NCBI GenBank assembly: GCA_002327525.1
Contig: DCWG01000005.1
Coordinates: forward strand, 9,984-42,668
Length of the DNA stretch: 32,685 nucleotides
Reading direction: 5' to 3'
Origin: Gammaproteobacteria bacterium UBA2168
Lineage (GTDB): Bacteria > Pseudomonadota > Gammaproteobacteria > Pseudomonadales > Azotimanducaceae
The notes below the pieces were generated by a model. It did no database searches. It was not told the origin of the DNA and worked only from the letters and a program-made list of their open reading frames with translations. Below are positions 1 through 7,800 of this stretch, in pieces. The position numbers were made by a program, and so were the translations under genes. Within the stretch, counting starts at the first letter, position 1, and each line of letters starts with the position of its first letter.

Positions 1-1357
1 CAAACCGGCCGAGCCTGCCGACGCTGGAGAGCACTATATCCGTGGCATTATCGGAACGCAGCAGTACCGGGACGGGCGCCGCGTATATTTCCAGCAGGCG
101 GGCAACCTCTTGGATACGGGCGGTAAGTGCTGGTCCGCGCGGATCCAGCAGGCGGGCTCTGTCAATGATGCGTTGTGCCTCGCTGTAACGCCTGTCGGAC
201 GAGAGGCGGTCCGATTCGGCAGATATCTTCGCCAGTGTGGCAATGGTGCTGGCCTGCTCAGTGGCTCTCTGCTTGCCTGAGCGGGCGAACTGGATGTTGG
301 CATCCAGGTCCAGAATGCCCTGGTAGGCGTCAGAGGCGGCCTGCCAGCGCTCCTCGCGCTCGGCGTTCTCGGCTTCTGCTCGCAGGCGTGTGATGTGCGC
401 GAGTTCCGCCTGATCGGCGGTCTGCTGTAATCCGCCGAGTGCGATGGCGTTGCCCGGATCGATTGCGAGTGCCCGGTTGAATGCCGTCTTCGACTCGGAG
501 AACTGCTTACGATCCAGCGCCTCGAAGCCCCTCGAGAGCTGGGTTTGCAGCTTATGCTCGTTCGAACCGCGGCGTGCGTTCGTGATGAAGGTGACAAGTC
601 CAGGTGTCGACGGATCGAGGGAAAGAATGTTCTGGTAGATGGCGAGCGCCTCATGCCACTCGCCCTGCAGCTCATGATTGCGCGCGGAGCGTAGTGCGGC
701 AAGAATTTCCGGGATGAGAGCAGCCCGGCGCTTCGCCTCCAGCGCTGCCGTGTTTTGCGGCTTGATCGTGAGTGCCCGCACTATGGCGGCGTCGGCGGCT
801 GCCTGATCCCGGGCATCAATGGCCGTGAGCGATGCTGCGAGGGCTGTGTCGAAGCGCGTCTGCGCCTGTGCGATGAGCACACTGAGCGCTTCCCTTGCCC
901 GCGCGTAGCTGGCGATTGCCGCATCAAAACGTTCAGCCACGAACGCTTCGTCACCCACCTGCGCCAGTAACCGGGCCTCATCGTAAGACCCGGCGGCCCA
1001 GGCGCTGACGTTGAGTTCGTTGTTGAGCCGCAGTTCGAGTTCCACGAACTGCGCGAGCTGTTCCTGTGCCTGCGCCCTTGCCTGTTCGCGCTGCAATTGC
1101 TGGTAGGGGGGCAACCGATCGTTGGCGCCGGCACGCTGCGCCGGGACGGGTGCGCTGGTAACGTCCACCGGGCTGTCGTGGCGTTCCACGACGAGGCGAG
1201 GTGCATACTCGAACAACAGAAAAGTCAGCACAATGGCGGCCAGGAGTGCTGCGAACGGTTTCCATCTCGTTTGTTGGCGTTGCGGCCTTTGCGCAATAGC
1301 CTCGTCGCGGTGCGAGAGCGGAACCCGGCGCGGTTCGATGACATCGGATTCATGCAT
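1..1357 (-). CDS. Single-pass membrane TPR-repeat protein, C-terminus cut by window edge
   Basis: Open frame of about 452 residues that starts at ATG 1357 and runs off the left edge without a stop. The N-terminus is charged and about 33 residues long, followed by one hydrophobic segment (about residues 34-50, FAALLAAIVLTFLLFEYAP). A Gln/Ala/Glu-rich stretch comes next, then helical repeats of TPR type, for example EWHEALAIYQNILSLDP, SKTAFNRALAIDPGNAIAL and RWQAASDAYQGILDLD. The visible end (PVPVLLRSDNATDIVL followed by SSVGRLGRF) looks like the beginning of a beta-rich PEGA-like domain; that part is inference. The topology suggests an inner-membrane anchor with the repeats in the periplasm. 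It begins 5 nt after the stop of the upstream lipoprotein gene, so it is probably its co-transcribed partner. No specific function is recognised. Confidence 0.75.
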   Translation of the reverse strand, partial: MHESDVIEPRRVPLSHRDEAIAQRPQRQQTRWKPFAALLAAIVLTFLLFEYAPRLVVERHDSPVDVTSAPVPAQRAGANDRLPPYQQLQREQARAQAQEQLAQFVELELRLNNELNVSAWAAGSYDEARLLAQVGDEAFVAERFDAAIASYARAREALSVLIAQAQTRFDTALAASLTAIDARDQAAADAAIVRALTIKPQNTAALEAKRRAALIPEILAALRSARNHELQGEWHEALAIYQNILSLDPSTPGLVTFITNARRGSNEHKLQTQLSRGFEALDRKQFSESKTAFNRALAIDPGNAIALGGLQQTADQAELAHITRLRAEAENAEREERWQAASDAYQGILDLDANIQFARSGKQRATEQASTIATLAKISAESDRLSSDRRYSEAQRIIDRARLLDPRGPALTARIQEVARLLEIYAAPVPVLLRSDNATDIVLSSVGRLGRF

Positions 1358-1362
1358 GCCGG

Positions 1363-2577
1363 TCAGGACGGTTCTGCTGACACGGCGTCATCATCGATGG
1401 CGTCGTCGGGGGCGGGCAGACCGAGGTCCTCGAAATAGAATCTGTGCAAAATGCGCCGCAATTCCTGGTACTGCTCCTCAACGGTGCCCTGAAGGCGCAC
1501 GGTCTGGTTTTCCAACTCGATGGTGTGCGCAACGACCTCGGCCTCGGCTGACACTCCTAGCTCCTGTAGTACTTCGGCGTGCATTTCGGCTTCATTGCGG
1601 CGCATGACCGCGCTCTTGAGCAGCGCGGCCCCGGCGATGACAGACGTGAAGGCACTGGCGTCGACGTAGGCGTCGCTGCTCTCATACATAGCGGCCGCGC
1701 CGCCGACCAGCGCCCCGACGCCCGCCATGGCCCGTCGGCGAGACTGTTCCCTCAGTTGGCGGTAGGCGATGGCTTCGGCGTAGGTGGAACGTCGCCAGTT
1801 CTGATAGCTGTCGTACATGTTGCGATGGAAACTCGCGTAGTACTCATCGAGCGTATCGATGAATAGGTATTCGCGCTCACGAACCCGGCGTACGCGCGAC
1901 AACATCGGATCGTCAGCGGCGGGCAGACGCTTCAGCACGAACTCTCCACCGGGGCCGGTGTCCACGTGCGTGGCGAACGCATCGGGAGCGAATTCGCGGG
2001 CAAACTTCATTTCCGCAGTGGCGCGGATCCCGGTGATCTCCTCGTCGGTGAGGGACTTTCTATAGGCGAGCATGTCGTCGGCCAGACTCTTATAGATACT
2101 CTGAAACGGATCGATATCCAGGGGCACTATGGCCTCATAAGCGTACTTGCTGGCGAGGGCCGAGTACCGGCGTGTGAACCACTGCGTTCCCCGGGCGTCG
2201 GTTACCGTGGCTTCGAGCGTCATGGCCTCGCCATTGGACGAGATGATCCTGCCGGTAACGACGACGTCCACTGCATTGGTCGGTCTGGGAATGACCCGTA
2301 CTGCCCCCCAATTACCAGTGCTCTGCAGGAGATTCTTGGCGAAGTAGGGTATGTAGTTGGCCTCTGCGCGCCGGATATCGGGCTGGACCAGCTGTTTGAC
2401 CTGTTCGTCGAAGGTCTCCGGCACGTTTGCGTCGAATATCGTCACACCGATGTCGAGCAGGTGCGCCTCGGCCTGCACCGCATCGAACTGCTCGGGCGGT
2501 GTCATGTCCACCGTGCGCATTTCCTGGGTCACACACCCGTACAGCAGCACACACGCCATTGGAAGGAGCCTGTTCAT
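1363..2577 (-). CDS. Predicted lipoprotein with glycine-rich segment, function unknown
   Basis: About 404 residues. The start chosen is ATG 2577, because it places a lipoprotein signal at the N-terminus (MNRLLPMACVLLYGC, Cys15) and has purine-rich sequence just upstream; the frame is open further upstream to 2658, which would bury the signal. The +2 residue after Cys is Val, not Asp, so outer-membrane sorting is expected. Residues about 50-150 look like an alpha/beta lipoprotein domain (VDVVVTGRIISSNGEAMTL). A Gly/Ala-rich stretch (MAGVGALVGGAAAMYESSD) lies in the C-terminal half and resembles a glycine zipper that could insert in or pack against a membrane. The C-terminus is predicted helical (VEEQYQELRRILHRFYFEDL). 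No family is recognised. It sits between another lipoprotein gene and a TPR gene on the same strand. Confidence 0.75.
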   Translation of the reverse strand: MNRLLPMACVLLYGCVTQEMRTVDMTPPEQFDAVQAEAHLLDIGVTIFDANVPETFDEQVKQLVQPDIRRAEANYIPYFAKNLLQSTGNWGAVRVIPRPTNAVDVVVTGRIISSNGEAMTLEATVTDARGTQWFTRRYSALASKYAYEAIVPLDIDPFQSIYKSLADDMLAYRKSLTDEEITGIRATAEMKFAREFAPDAFATHVDTGPGGEFVLKRLPAADDPMLSRVRRVREREYLFIDTLDEYYASFHRNMYDSYQNWRRSTYAEAIAYRQLREQSRRRAMAGVGALVGGAAAMYESSDAYVDASAFTSVIAGAALLKSAVMRRNEAEMHAEVLQELGVSAEAEVVAHTIELENQTVRLQGTVEEQYQELRRILHRFYFEDLGLPAPDDAIDDDAVSAEPS

Positions 2578-2666
2578 TGCCTTCTCGCCGTCTCCTGTCA
2601 TGGCCCACCGCAGCTTCTTCGGCCGATACGCCTGCTTGTGCTCTGCGCCGTTAGACATCTATTGTG

Positions 2667-3731
2667 TCAGCGCCCCTTGTAGCGTCGATACTCCTCCCAG
2701 AGTTTCTCTTTAAGCTCCGGGTCGGTTTCCTGCATGGCGGCCTCTCGCAGCTGCCTGGCAATGATATCGTCATCGCGAGCGTCGGGGATGTCGTCCGGCA
2801 CCGGACCACCGGGCATGCTGCCTGTTGCCGGAGGACGTGGTGCGCTCCGCCCCCGGGGTGCCGGGGTCGCGCGACCATCGTTGCCGCCCGTGTCGCCGGA
2901 ATCCCCGGATCCACTTGGAAAACTGCCACTGGTATCAGTGTTCGAGCTGGCGACGCCGCCCCCGGTGCCCGGGCTCTCGTTGCTGCGACGCTCGATGGTC
3001 GCGCGTTCAGCCATGATCTCGCCGTCGATTTCCCCGAGTGCGGTCTCGAACTCTCCCTCGCCACCGGATTCGTCGGTCACTTGTCCGCCGCCGCCGTTTT
3101 CGGTCTGGGATTCACCGGGGGTGCCGGGAATCTCGTTACTGGTTTCCCAGCCTCCCGGAGCACCGGAGTCGCTTTCCCAGTCACCGTCTCCCTCCGCACC
3201 CTCTGAAGAGGGATCTGCGAAGGGTCCTCCCGGGCGTCCTGCGTTGTTGTCTTTGCCCTCGCCATCTGCCTTCGGCAGGCTACCGGTACCGTCCTTTTCG
3301 CTGTCACTATCACCGCTGTCCGGTCCCGGGGGAACCCCAGGTGCTGCTGGTGGTGCAGGTGCGTCGGGAAATACCCCGCCCCCCGGTGCACGGTCACCTC
3401 CCGGCGAATCTGGCATGCCGCTGGAAGGGGGTGGTCCACCGGTCTGTCCACCGGGCGCAGCCGGTGGTTGTCCGGAAGGGGAAGGCATGCCGCTGGGAGA
3501 TGGGTTGCCCGAGCTGGGCGCGCCGCCCGATTGAGGCATCCCCGATGGGGATGGAGAGCTGGGTGGGGAGGGGGTACCACCGGGCATCGGCGAGCTGGTG
3601 GGGCTTGGAGGCATGGGCGGTTGCTGAGTGGGGCTGTTCATGGGCGTGATGGGCGCGCAGCCGGTCCACAGCAGGATACCGGTTGCCAGTGCCAGCAGTC
3701 CTGCAATTTGTTTCGGGAGCTTGTGCTTCAT
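2667..3731 (-). CDS. Low-complexity Pro/Ser/Gly-rich predicted lipoprotein
   Basis: About 354 residues from ATG 3731, chosen because it gives a signal sequence (MKHKLPKQIAGLLALATGIL) ending at LLWTGC with Cys25. Trp at -3 is unusual for a lipobox, so lipidation is likely but not certain. After the Cys comes about 130 residues of Pro/Ser/Gly/Met-rich sequence, then Gly/Asp/Glu/Ser-rich sequence, probably disordered. The only compact-looking part is the C-terminal helix (DDIIARQLREAAMQ and EKLWEEYRRYKGR). This could be an extended linker reaching from the outer membrane, with the helix binding a partner; that is inference. Long open frames on the opposite strand here are by-products of the biased composition. 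The next gene upstream, on the same strand, stops 125 nt before this start. Confidence 0.7.
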   Translation of the reverse strand: MKHKLPKQIAGLLALATGILLWTGCAPITPMNSPTQQPPMPPSPTSSPMPGGTPSPPSSPSPSGMPQSGGAPSSGNPSPSGMPSPSGQPPAAPGGQTGGPPPSSGMPDSPGGDRAPGGGVFPDAPAPPAAPGVPPGPDSGDSDSEKDGTGSLPKADGEGKDNNAGRPGGPFADPSSEGAEGDGDWESDSGAPGGWETSNEIPGTPGESQTENGGGGQVTDESGGEGEFETALGEIDGEIMAERATIERRSNESPGTGGGVASSNTDTSGSFPSGSGDSGDTGGNDGRATPAPRGRSAPRPPATGSMPGGPVPDDIPDARDDDIIARQLREAAMQETDPELKEKLWEEYRRYKGR

Positions 3732-3856
3732 CTGTATCTCGACCATTGTCCAGCTATAACCAGCCAACCTCGCGCTCTGCGACCGGCGCGCTATTGGCTC
3801 GAGCATAGGCCATCGAGTATGAACGTAACCTGTACCGCCCCGAGATGCACATGACC

Positions 3857-5296
3857 TCACTCGCTGGTGGTCTCGGCGGAATTCTCCGCGAGTGTATCCG
3901 TCGCATCAGCCGGTACTTCCGGTGCCGGCTGATGGTTCTTGTGCGGAAAGTACCGGAAGTCGTGACGGAAGCGATAATCCTCGTACGGGTTCGGTACCCC
4001 CTCCACGAGCACGGGCCGGTAGCGTGCGATCTTCATTGCCTTGCGCACCCGGAAATCCATCAGCCCTTCGGGTTGCGAGGCGAGCATTTCCATGTTTTCC
4101 ACTCGTCCGGTACTAGAGATGCGGAAGCTGAGATCCACAAAACCCGCCTGTTCTTTGTCACGTTTGTTGACGGCGGGTGGTTTGGGATCGGCAGGGACCG
4201 GAAAGTGCAGCAACATGGGCTCGCCGAAGAAGGCTGCGGCATCGCCTCCCAGCTTGTCGATCTCCTTGTAGACGTGCTCATAAAGCGGGAAGGCGCGCCG
4301 ATAGCGCTCGAACATTAGATGCCAGTCGGCCAGATCGAGCATGGACTCCAGAACATCCATCGGCTCGCCGTCGGACTGTGATTGACGGATTTGGATGATT
4401 CGCTGCAGCGCGCGTTCGCCGGCGGGAAAGTTGTTGATGGTCAGCTGCTGGCGGTGAACCGCCGTGCGATTCGATGCGGTTACCGCCGGGTTGGAGATAG
4501 TATCCCTGGAACTGGAAACATACACCGGAGGAAACCTTTCCAGGCGGTACGTCCTCGCGATTCCTTCCAATGCGCGGATGGATTCTACTGCGTCCTGCTT
4601 TTCGTTGTGTTCGTAGATGAGCACGGCCCGCTCATAGAGGTTGCGGGCCGCAAAGATTTTGTAATTGGAGCCGTACCAGTCGGCCAGGCGGTAGATGCCC
4701 GGGAGTATGTCTTCGCTGTAGGTACCGTACACCCGTTGCAGGACATCGAAGGCGTACTCCTCGCGGTTGTTTGCCTCGGTGAGGTTGCCCATCACGCGGT
4801 ATGCAACCGCTTCCTTGTACACCAGGGGAACCTGATCTGGCGCATGCAGTCCGGCGCTGACCCGGTTGACATGCACGGCACGGCCATAGTGCTCCACCGC
4901 CAGCAGCGGATTCCCGCGCCCCATCTCGATGTCACCGAGTTGTGTGAGCGGGCGAACCAGATCTTCATGGTAGCGGTGGTGTGCCGATTCGATGGCGCGT
5001 ATGTAGCTTTCGAGAAAGATCCGGGCGTTATCGTACTCGGTATCGATGATGCTTTGATCTATCTGATCGAGAGGCGAGAGACGTTCGTCCAGGATGTCCT
5101 CCATGGTCTCGCCGCGTGCGTTTGCCGCATCCGGATGGGGCGTGGGGGCGGCTGCTTCGGTGACGCTGGAGGCTGTTGGTGAAGCAGCAGCCAGGACATT
5201 GGGTGCTACCAGCGCGGTATTCAACGCGAGCACGAGCAGGCCCGCGAAACGTGTGGCGTCTGCCATTGTCCGATCTACGCCGATCCCCGATGTCAT
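3857..5296 (-). CDS. Secreted TPR protein with TonB-C-like C-terminal domain
   Basis: About 479 residues from ATG 5296 (alternative ATG 5266). Either start gives a signal peptide (ATRFAGLLVLALNTALVAP, cleaved near LAAASP). Residues about 60-370 are helical and TPR-like (LLAVEHYGRAVHVNRVSAGL, FAARNLYERAVLIYEHNEKQ, RAFPLYEHVYKEIDKLGGD). Residues about 395-455 resemble the TonB C-terminal fold (GFVDLSFRISSTGRVENMEM, then RKAMKIARYRPVLVEG). The N-terminal transmembrane anchor and Pro-rich spacer of a true TonB are absent, so energy transduction from ExbB/ExbD is not implied; similar domains also occur in periplasmic scaffold proteins. It is the first gene of the minus-strand cluster and faces tusA across about 200 bp. 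Confidence 0.75.
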   Translation of the reverse strand: MTSGIGVDRTMADATRFAGLLVLALNTALVAPNVLAAASPTASSVTEAAAPTPHPDAANARGETMEDILDERLSPLDQIDQSIIDTEYDNARIFLESYIRAIESAHHRYHEDLVRPLTQLGDIEMGRGNPLLAVEHYGRAVHVNRVSAGLHAPDQVPLVYKEAVAYRVMGNLTEANNREEYAFDVLQRVYGTYSEDILPGIYRLADWYGSNYKIFAARNLYERAVLIYEHNEKQDAVESIRALEGIARTYRLERFPPVYVSSSRDTISNPAVTASNRTAVHRQQLTINNFPAGERALQRIIQIRQSQSDGEPMDVLESMLDLADWHLMFERYRRAFPLYEHVYKEIDKLGGDAAAFFGEPMLLHFPVPADPKPPAVNKRDKEQAGFVDLSFRISSTGRVENMEMLASQPEGLMDFRVRKAMKIARYRPVLVEGVPNPYEDYRFRHDFRYFPHKNHQPAPEVPADATDTLAENSAETTSE

Positions 5297-5499
5297 CCGT
5301 ATTTCCGCATCGTTTTCATGTCGATTCGCCGACGATCTCAAAGTGTGCCCCGGCCGTTCAATGATTGGACAGCTATATCCGGTGACGGTTCGAGTCTGCG
5401 AGGGGGATGGTAGCAAGTCAAGAATGGCCGTGGCCCACGTATTTTGGTGTTTGACAGCTAATCCGATACCATCGCGGCCGTCTGCACCCGAGCACGCGA
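5297..5499. other. Divergent intergenic region between the TPR/TonB-C gene and tusA
   Basis: About 200 bp without a credible gene. It must hold the promoters for the minus-strand envelope cluster and the tusA operon. A perfect TTGACA lies at 5451-5456 on the plus strand, but no acceptable -10 box follows at 15-19 nt, so I do not call a promoter. No strong hairpin or repeat is visible. Confidence 0.5.
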
Positions 5500-5739
5500 A
5501 TGGGCATACCTGACAGCGACCATGAGATCGATGCACGCGGGCTCACGTGCCCGGAGCCCCTGATGATCGTACGCCATAAGGTTCGCGAAATGTCGGAGGG
5601 TGAGATTGTATACGTGCGGGCAACCGATCCTTCCACCGAGCGTGATCTGGTCAGTTTCTGCCGGTTTCTCGGCCACGCGCTGCTGGAGAGCACCCGGAGC
5701 GACGGCCTGCTGGAATTCTGGATTCGCAAGGGCGGATAA
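5500..5739 (+). CDS. tusA: TusA-family sulfur carrier protein
   Basis: 79 residues, the usual length for TusA/SirA. The family signature is present: DARGLTCPEPLMIVR, with the sulfur-carrying Cys at residue 17 in the CPEP motif, followed by the beta-alpha-beta-alpha core and a C-terminal GLLEFWIRKGG strand. TusA passes persulfide sulfur from cysteine desulfurase to acceptors such as the tRNA 2-thiouridine relay; paralogs serve sulfur oxidation or molybdenum cofactor supply. No tusBCD or dsr/hdr genes are in view, so the target pathway cannot be fixed. Its TAA shares one base with the next ATG (5739), which suggests translational coupling. Confidence 0.92.
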   Translation: MGIPDSDHEIDARGLTCPEPLMIVRHKVREMSEGEIVYVRATDPSTERDLVSFCRFLGHALLESTRSDGLLEFWIRKGG

Positions 5740-6194
5740 TGCCGACCTTCTATTTCGCCTATGGCTCCAACATGAACCCGGTAAGGGTGCAAGAACGAGG
5801 TCTTGCGTTCGTGTCGATATCACCCGCACGGCTGGCTGGTTTTCGACTGGTGTTCGACAAGGTGTCGGTTGCGCACCCGGGTAGATCGCACGCCAATGTC
5901 GTGTTTGCGCCGGGCGAGGTGGTCGAGGGCGTGTTGTATGGGCTCGAGGACTGCAGCGAGATCCACAAGATGGATCGCTTCGAGCGCGCGCCAATCAACT
6001 ATGGCCGGGAGGTCGTCGTGGTGGAAAGTCGAGGCGCGAGGACGCCGGCGTGGACCTATTTTGCCAATCCAGCGGTGCGCACCCCCGGTTTGCGGCCGCC
6101 GCGGGACTATCTCGAGCATCTGTTGGCGGGTCGTGAGTATCTGAGCCGGGATTACTTCGAGTGGTTGTCGGCAACCCGGTGCGCGGATGACTGA
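5739..6194 (+). CDS. Gamma-glutamylcyclotransferase-like (AIG2/GGCT fold) protein
   Basis: 151 residues. The N-terminus has the fold's signature FAYGSNMNP (residues 6-14), which binds the gamma-glutamyl moiety, and a Glu in MDRFERAPINYG (Glu82) fits the position of the catalytic acid. The core VVEGVLYGLEDCSEIHKMDR is typical of the family. Family members release 5-oxoproline from gamma-glutamyl amino acids, glutathione or gamma-glutamylamines; the exact substrate cannot be read from sequence. The gene overlaps tusA by 1 nt and the epmC start by 8 nt (ATGACTGA), so it is in the middle of an operon. Confidence 0.85.
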   Translation: MPTFYFAYGSNMNPVRVQERGLAFVSISPARLAGFRLVFDKVSVAHPGRSHANVVFAPGEVVEGVLYGLEDCSEIHKMDRFERAPINYGREVVVVESRGARTPAWTYFANPAVRTPGLRPPRDYLEHLLAGREYLSRDYFEWLSATRCADD

Positions 6195-6722
6195 TCTGGA
6201 GATTGCACGTTTGTTCAACACGCTGTTCGCTCGCGAGTTTGCTACCGTGATCGTCGGCGGGGCATCCGAGCCAGCATACTATCCGGCTCACCGCGCATGC
6301 CGGCAAGCGCGGCTCGTGCAGTGATACGCCACCGCGAAGATTTCGCCGCCAGCGCGCTACACGAGATCGCCCACTGGTGTATCGCAGGTAGGGCTCGCCG
6401 GCAGCTGGTCGACTATGGATACTGGTACCGGCCGCCTCCGTGCAGCGAGGCCGAACAGCAGGTGTTCTACGCCGTAGAGGCGCGCGCACAAGCCCTCGAG
6501 CGGATATTCGCCGAAGGCTGCGGATGCGAGTTTCGAATCAGCCCAGACAATCTCGAGGTAGCCAATGTGGACGTTTTCGGCGCGGTCATCGATACCGAGA
6601 CAGATCGGTTGAAGGTCTCGATTCTGGCCAGGGCACGCCGATTCCTCGACGCTGCGTTCGCGCTGCGCAGGGCGCAGGCGTCCCATGCGGTGGTGTCGAA
6701 CGGGGAAATCGGGCGTGGCTGA
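6187..6722 (+). pseudogene. epmC: EpmC (EF-P hydroxylase, YfcM family), apparent frameshift near 6290-6330
   Basis: EpmC hydroxylates the modified lysine of elongation factor P. The first part reads in one frame from ATG 6187: MTDLEIARLFNTLFAREF then ASEPAYYPAHRAC, matching the N-terminus of the family, and stops at TGA 6322. The rest continues in another frame: REDFAASALHEIAHWCIAG, RRQLVDYGYWY and CEFRISPDNLEVANVDVF, matching the catalytic part with its HExxHW metal motif. Between the conserved PA (ends 6288) and HE (6360) lie 71 nt, one short of 24 codons, so a lost base or a two-base gain in this stretch joins the halves. An ATG at 6297 could start a fragment holding the catalytic half alone. 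Flanking overlaps with both neighbours are intact, so this is a recent mutation, a sequencing error, or less likely a programmed shift. Confidence 0.8.
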
Positions 6723-7800
6723 ACAAGTCGACTGTATCGTGATCGGGGCGGGAGTCGTGGGGCTCGCGGTAGCTCGGGAGTTTGCGCTCGCAGGGCGTGA
6801 AGTGGTCGTACTGGAACGAGCGGGGCTCATCGGCTCCGAGACCAGTTCACGCAACTCAGAGGTCATCCACGCGGGTATCTACTACCCGAGCGGCTCATTG
6901 AAAGCCAAACTGTGCGTGCTCGGAAAACAGATGCTGTATGAGTACTGCGAACTGCATCAGATTCCGTACTCGCGTTGCGGCAAGATAATCGTGGCCACGA
7001 ACGAGGCACAGCGCGAGACCCTGTCCGGCTATCAGGCCCAGGCGAACGCCAATGGTGTCGGACCCTTGCGCTCGCTGAGTGCGCGGGACATCGTCGAACT
7101 GGAGCCCGAGGTATCCGCCTTCGCGGGACTCATGTCCGAGACCACCGGCATCCTCGATACGCACGCGTTCATGCTGAGCCTGCAGGGAGAAATACAAGCC
7201 CACGGCGGCACGATCGCCTTCAACACGGAAGTCGAGAGGTTGAGACTGGATAGCGGTAGTATCCTGGTTCAGACGCCCATGCTCGAACTGCGGTCTGATC
7301 ATGTAATTAACTGCGCGGGGCTATGGGCGCCTGACCTCGCGCGTCATCTGGATGACCAGGCACCGGAGGCGTTCTACGCGCGTGGGCACTACTACACCTA
7401 TTCCGGACGCCCTCCGTTCGGTCGACTGGTCTACCCCGTGGCGGAAGCGGGCGGCCTCGGTGTGCACGTCACCCTTGATCTCGCCGGGCAGGTGAAGTTC
7501 GGACCGGACATACGCTGGATCAAGGAGGTGGACTACGATTTCGACGACAGCCACCGGGGAGATTTCATCGCTGCCATTCGCCGCTACTATCCAGGCCTCG
7601 ATGAGGGCCGCCTGCAACCGGGGTACACGGGCATCCGGCCGAAGATAGCAGGCCCGGGCGAAGGCAATTCCGACTTTCGCATCGATACGCCGGCCGAACA
7701 TGGCGTGCCGGGCCTGGTGAATCTGCTTGGTATCGACTCTCCCGGACTAACGTCCTCACTCGCGATCGCTCAGTGTGTGCGCGAGGCGCTGCATGCTTGA
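6715..7800 (+). CDS. FAD-dependent oxidoreductase, L-2-hydroxyglutarate oxidase (LhgO/L2HGDH)-like
   Basis: 361 residues from GTG 6715, which overlaps the epmC stop by 8 nt (GTGGCTGA) and has GGGGAAA upstream. An in-frame ATG at 6685 would add ten unlikely residues. The N-terminus is a Rossmann FAD motif (CIVIGAGVVGLAVAREFALA, GxGxxG at 11-16), followed by the subgroup motif SSRNSEVIHAGIYYPSGSLK and CGKIIVATNE. The C-terminus has PGYTGIRPKIAGPG and LLGIDSPGLTSSLAIA. These are the marks of L-2-hydroxyglutarate dehydrogenase/oxidase, which converts L-2-hydroxyglutarate to 2-oxoglutarate. A related D-amino-acid-oxidase-fold activity remains possible. The stop overlaps the next ATG by 8 nt. Confidence 0.82.
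   Translation: MAEQVDCIVIGAGVVGLAVAREFALAGREVVVLERAGLIGSETSSRNSEVIHAGIYYPSGSLKAKLCVLGKQMLYEYCELHQIPYSRCGKIIVATNEAQRETLSGYQAQANANGVGPLRSLSARDIVELEPEVSAFAGLMSETTGILDTHAFMLSLQGEIQAHGGTIAFNTEVERLRLDSGSILVQTPMLELRSDHVINCAGLWAPDLARHLDDQAPEAFYARGHYYTYSGRPPFGRLVYPVAEAGGLGVHVTLDLAGQVKFGPDIRWIKEVDYDFDDSHRGDFIAAIRRYYPGLDEGRLQPGYTGIRPKIAGPGEGNSDFRIDTPAEHGVPGLVNLLGIDSPGLTSSLAIAQCVREALHA

Noticed and set aside
2734..3534. A 266-codon plus-strand frame opposite the low-complexity lipoprotein gene
   Set aside because: It is Pro/Ser/Gly-rich without motif or ribosome site and mirrors the repeated GGN/CCN codons of the lipoprotein; the signal peptide and operon position support the minus strand.
3857..5296. 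Reading the TPR/TonB-C protein as a true TonB
   Set aside because: It has a cleavable signal peptide, no Pro-rich spacer and no exbB/exbD neighbours.
5451..5456. Perfect TTGACA before tusA
   Set aside because: No -10-like hexamer at 15-19 nt spacing; the nearest GATACC is only 8 nt away.
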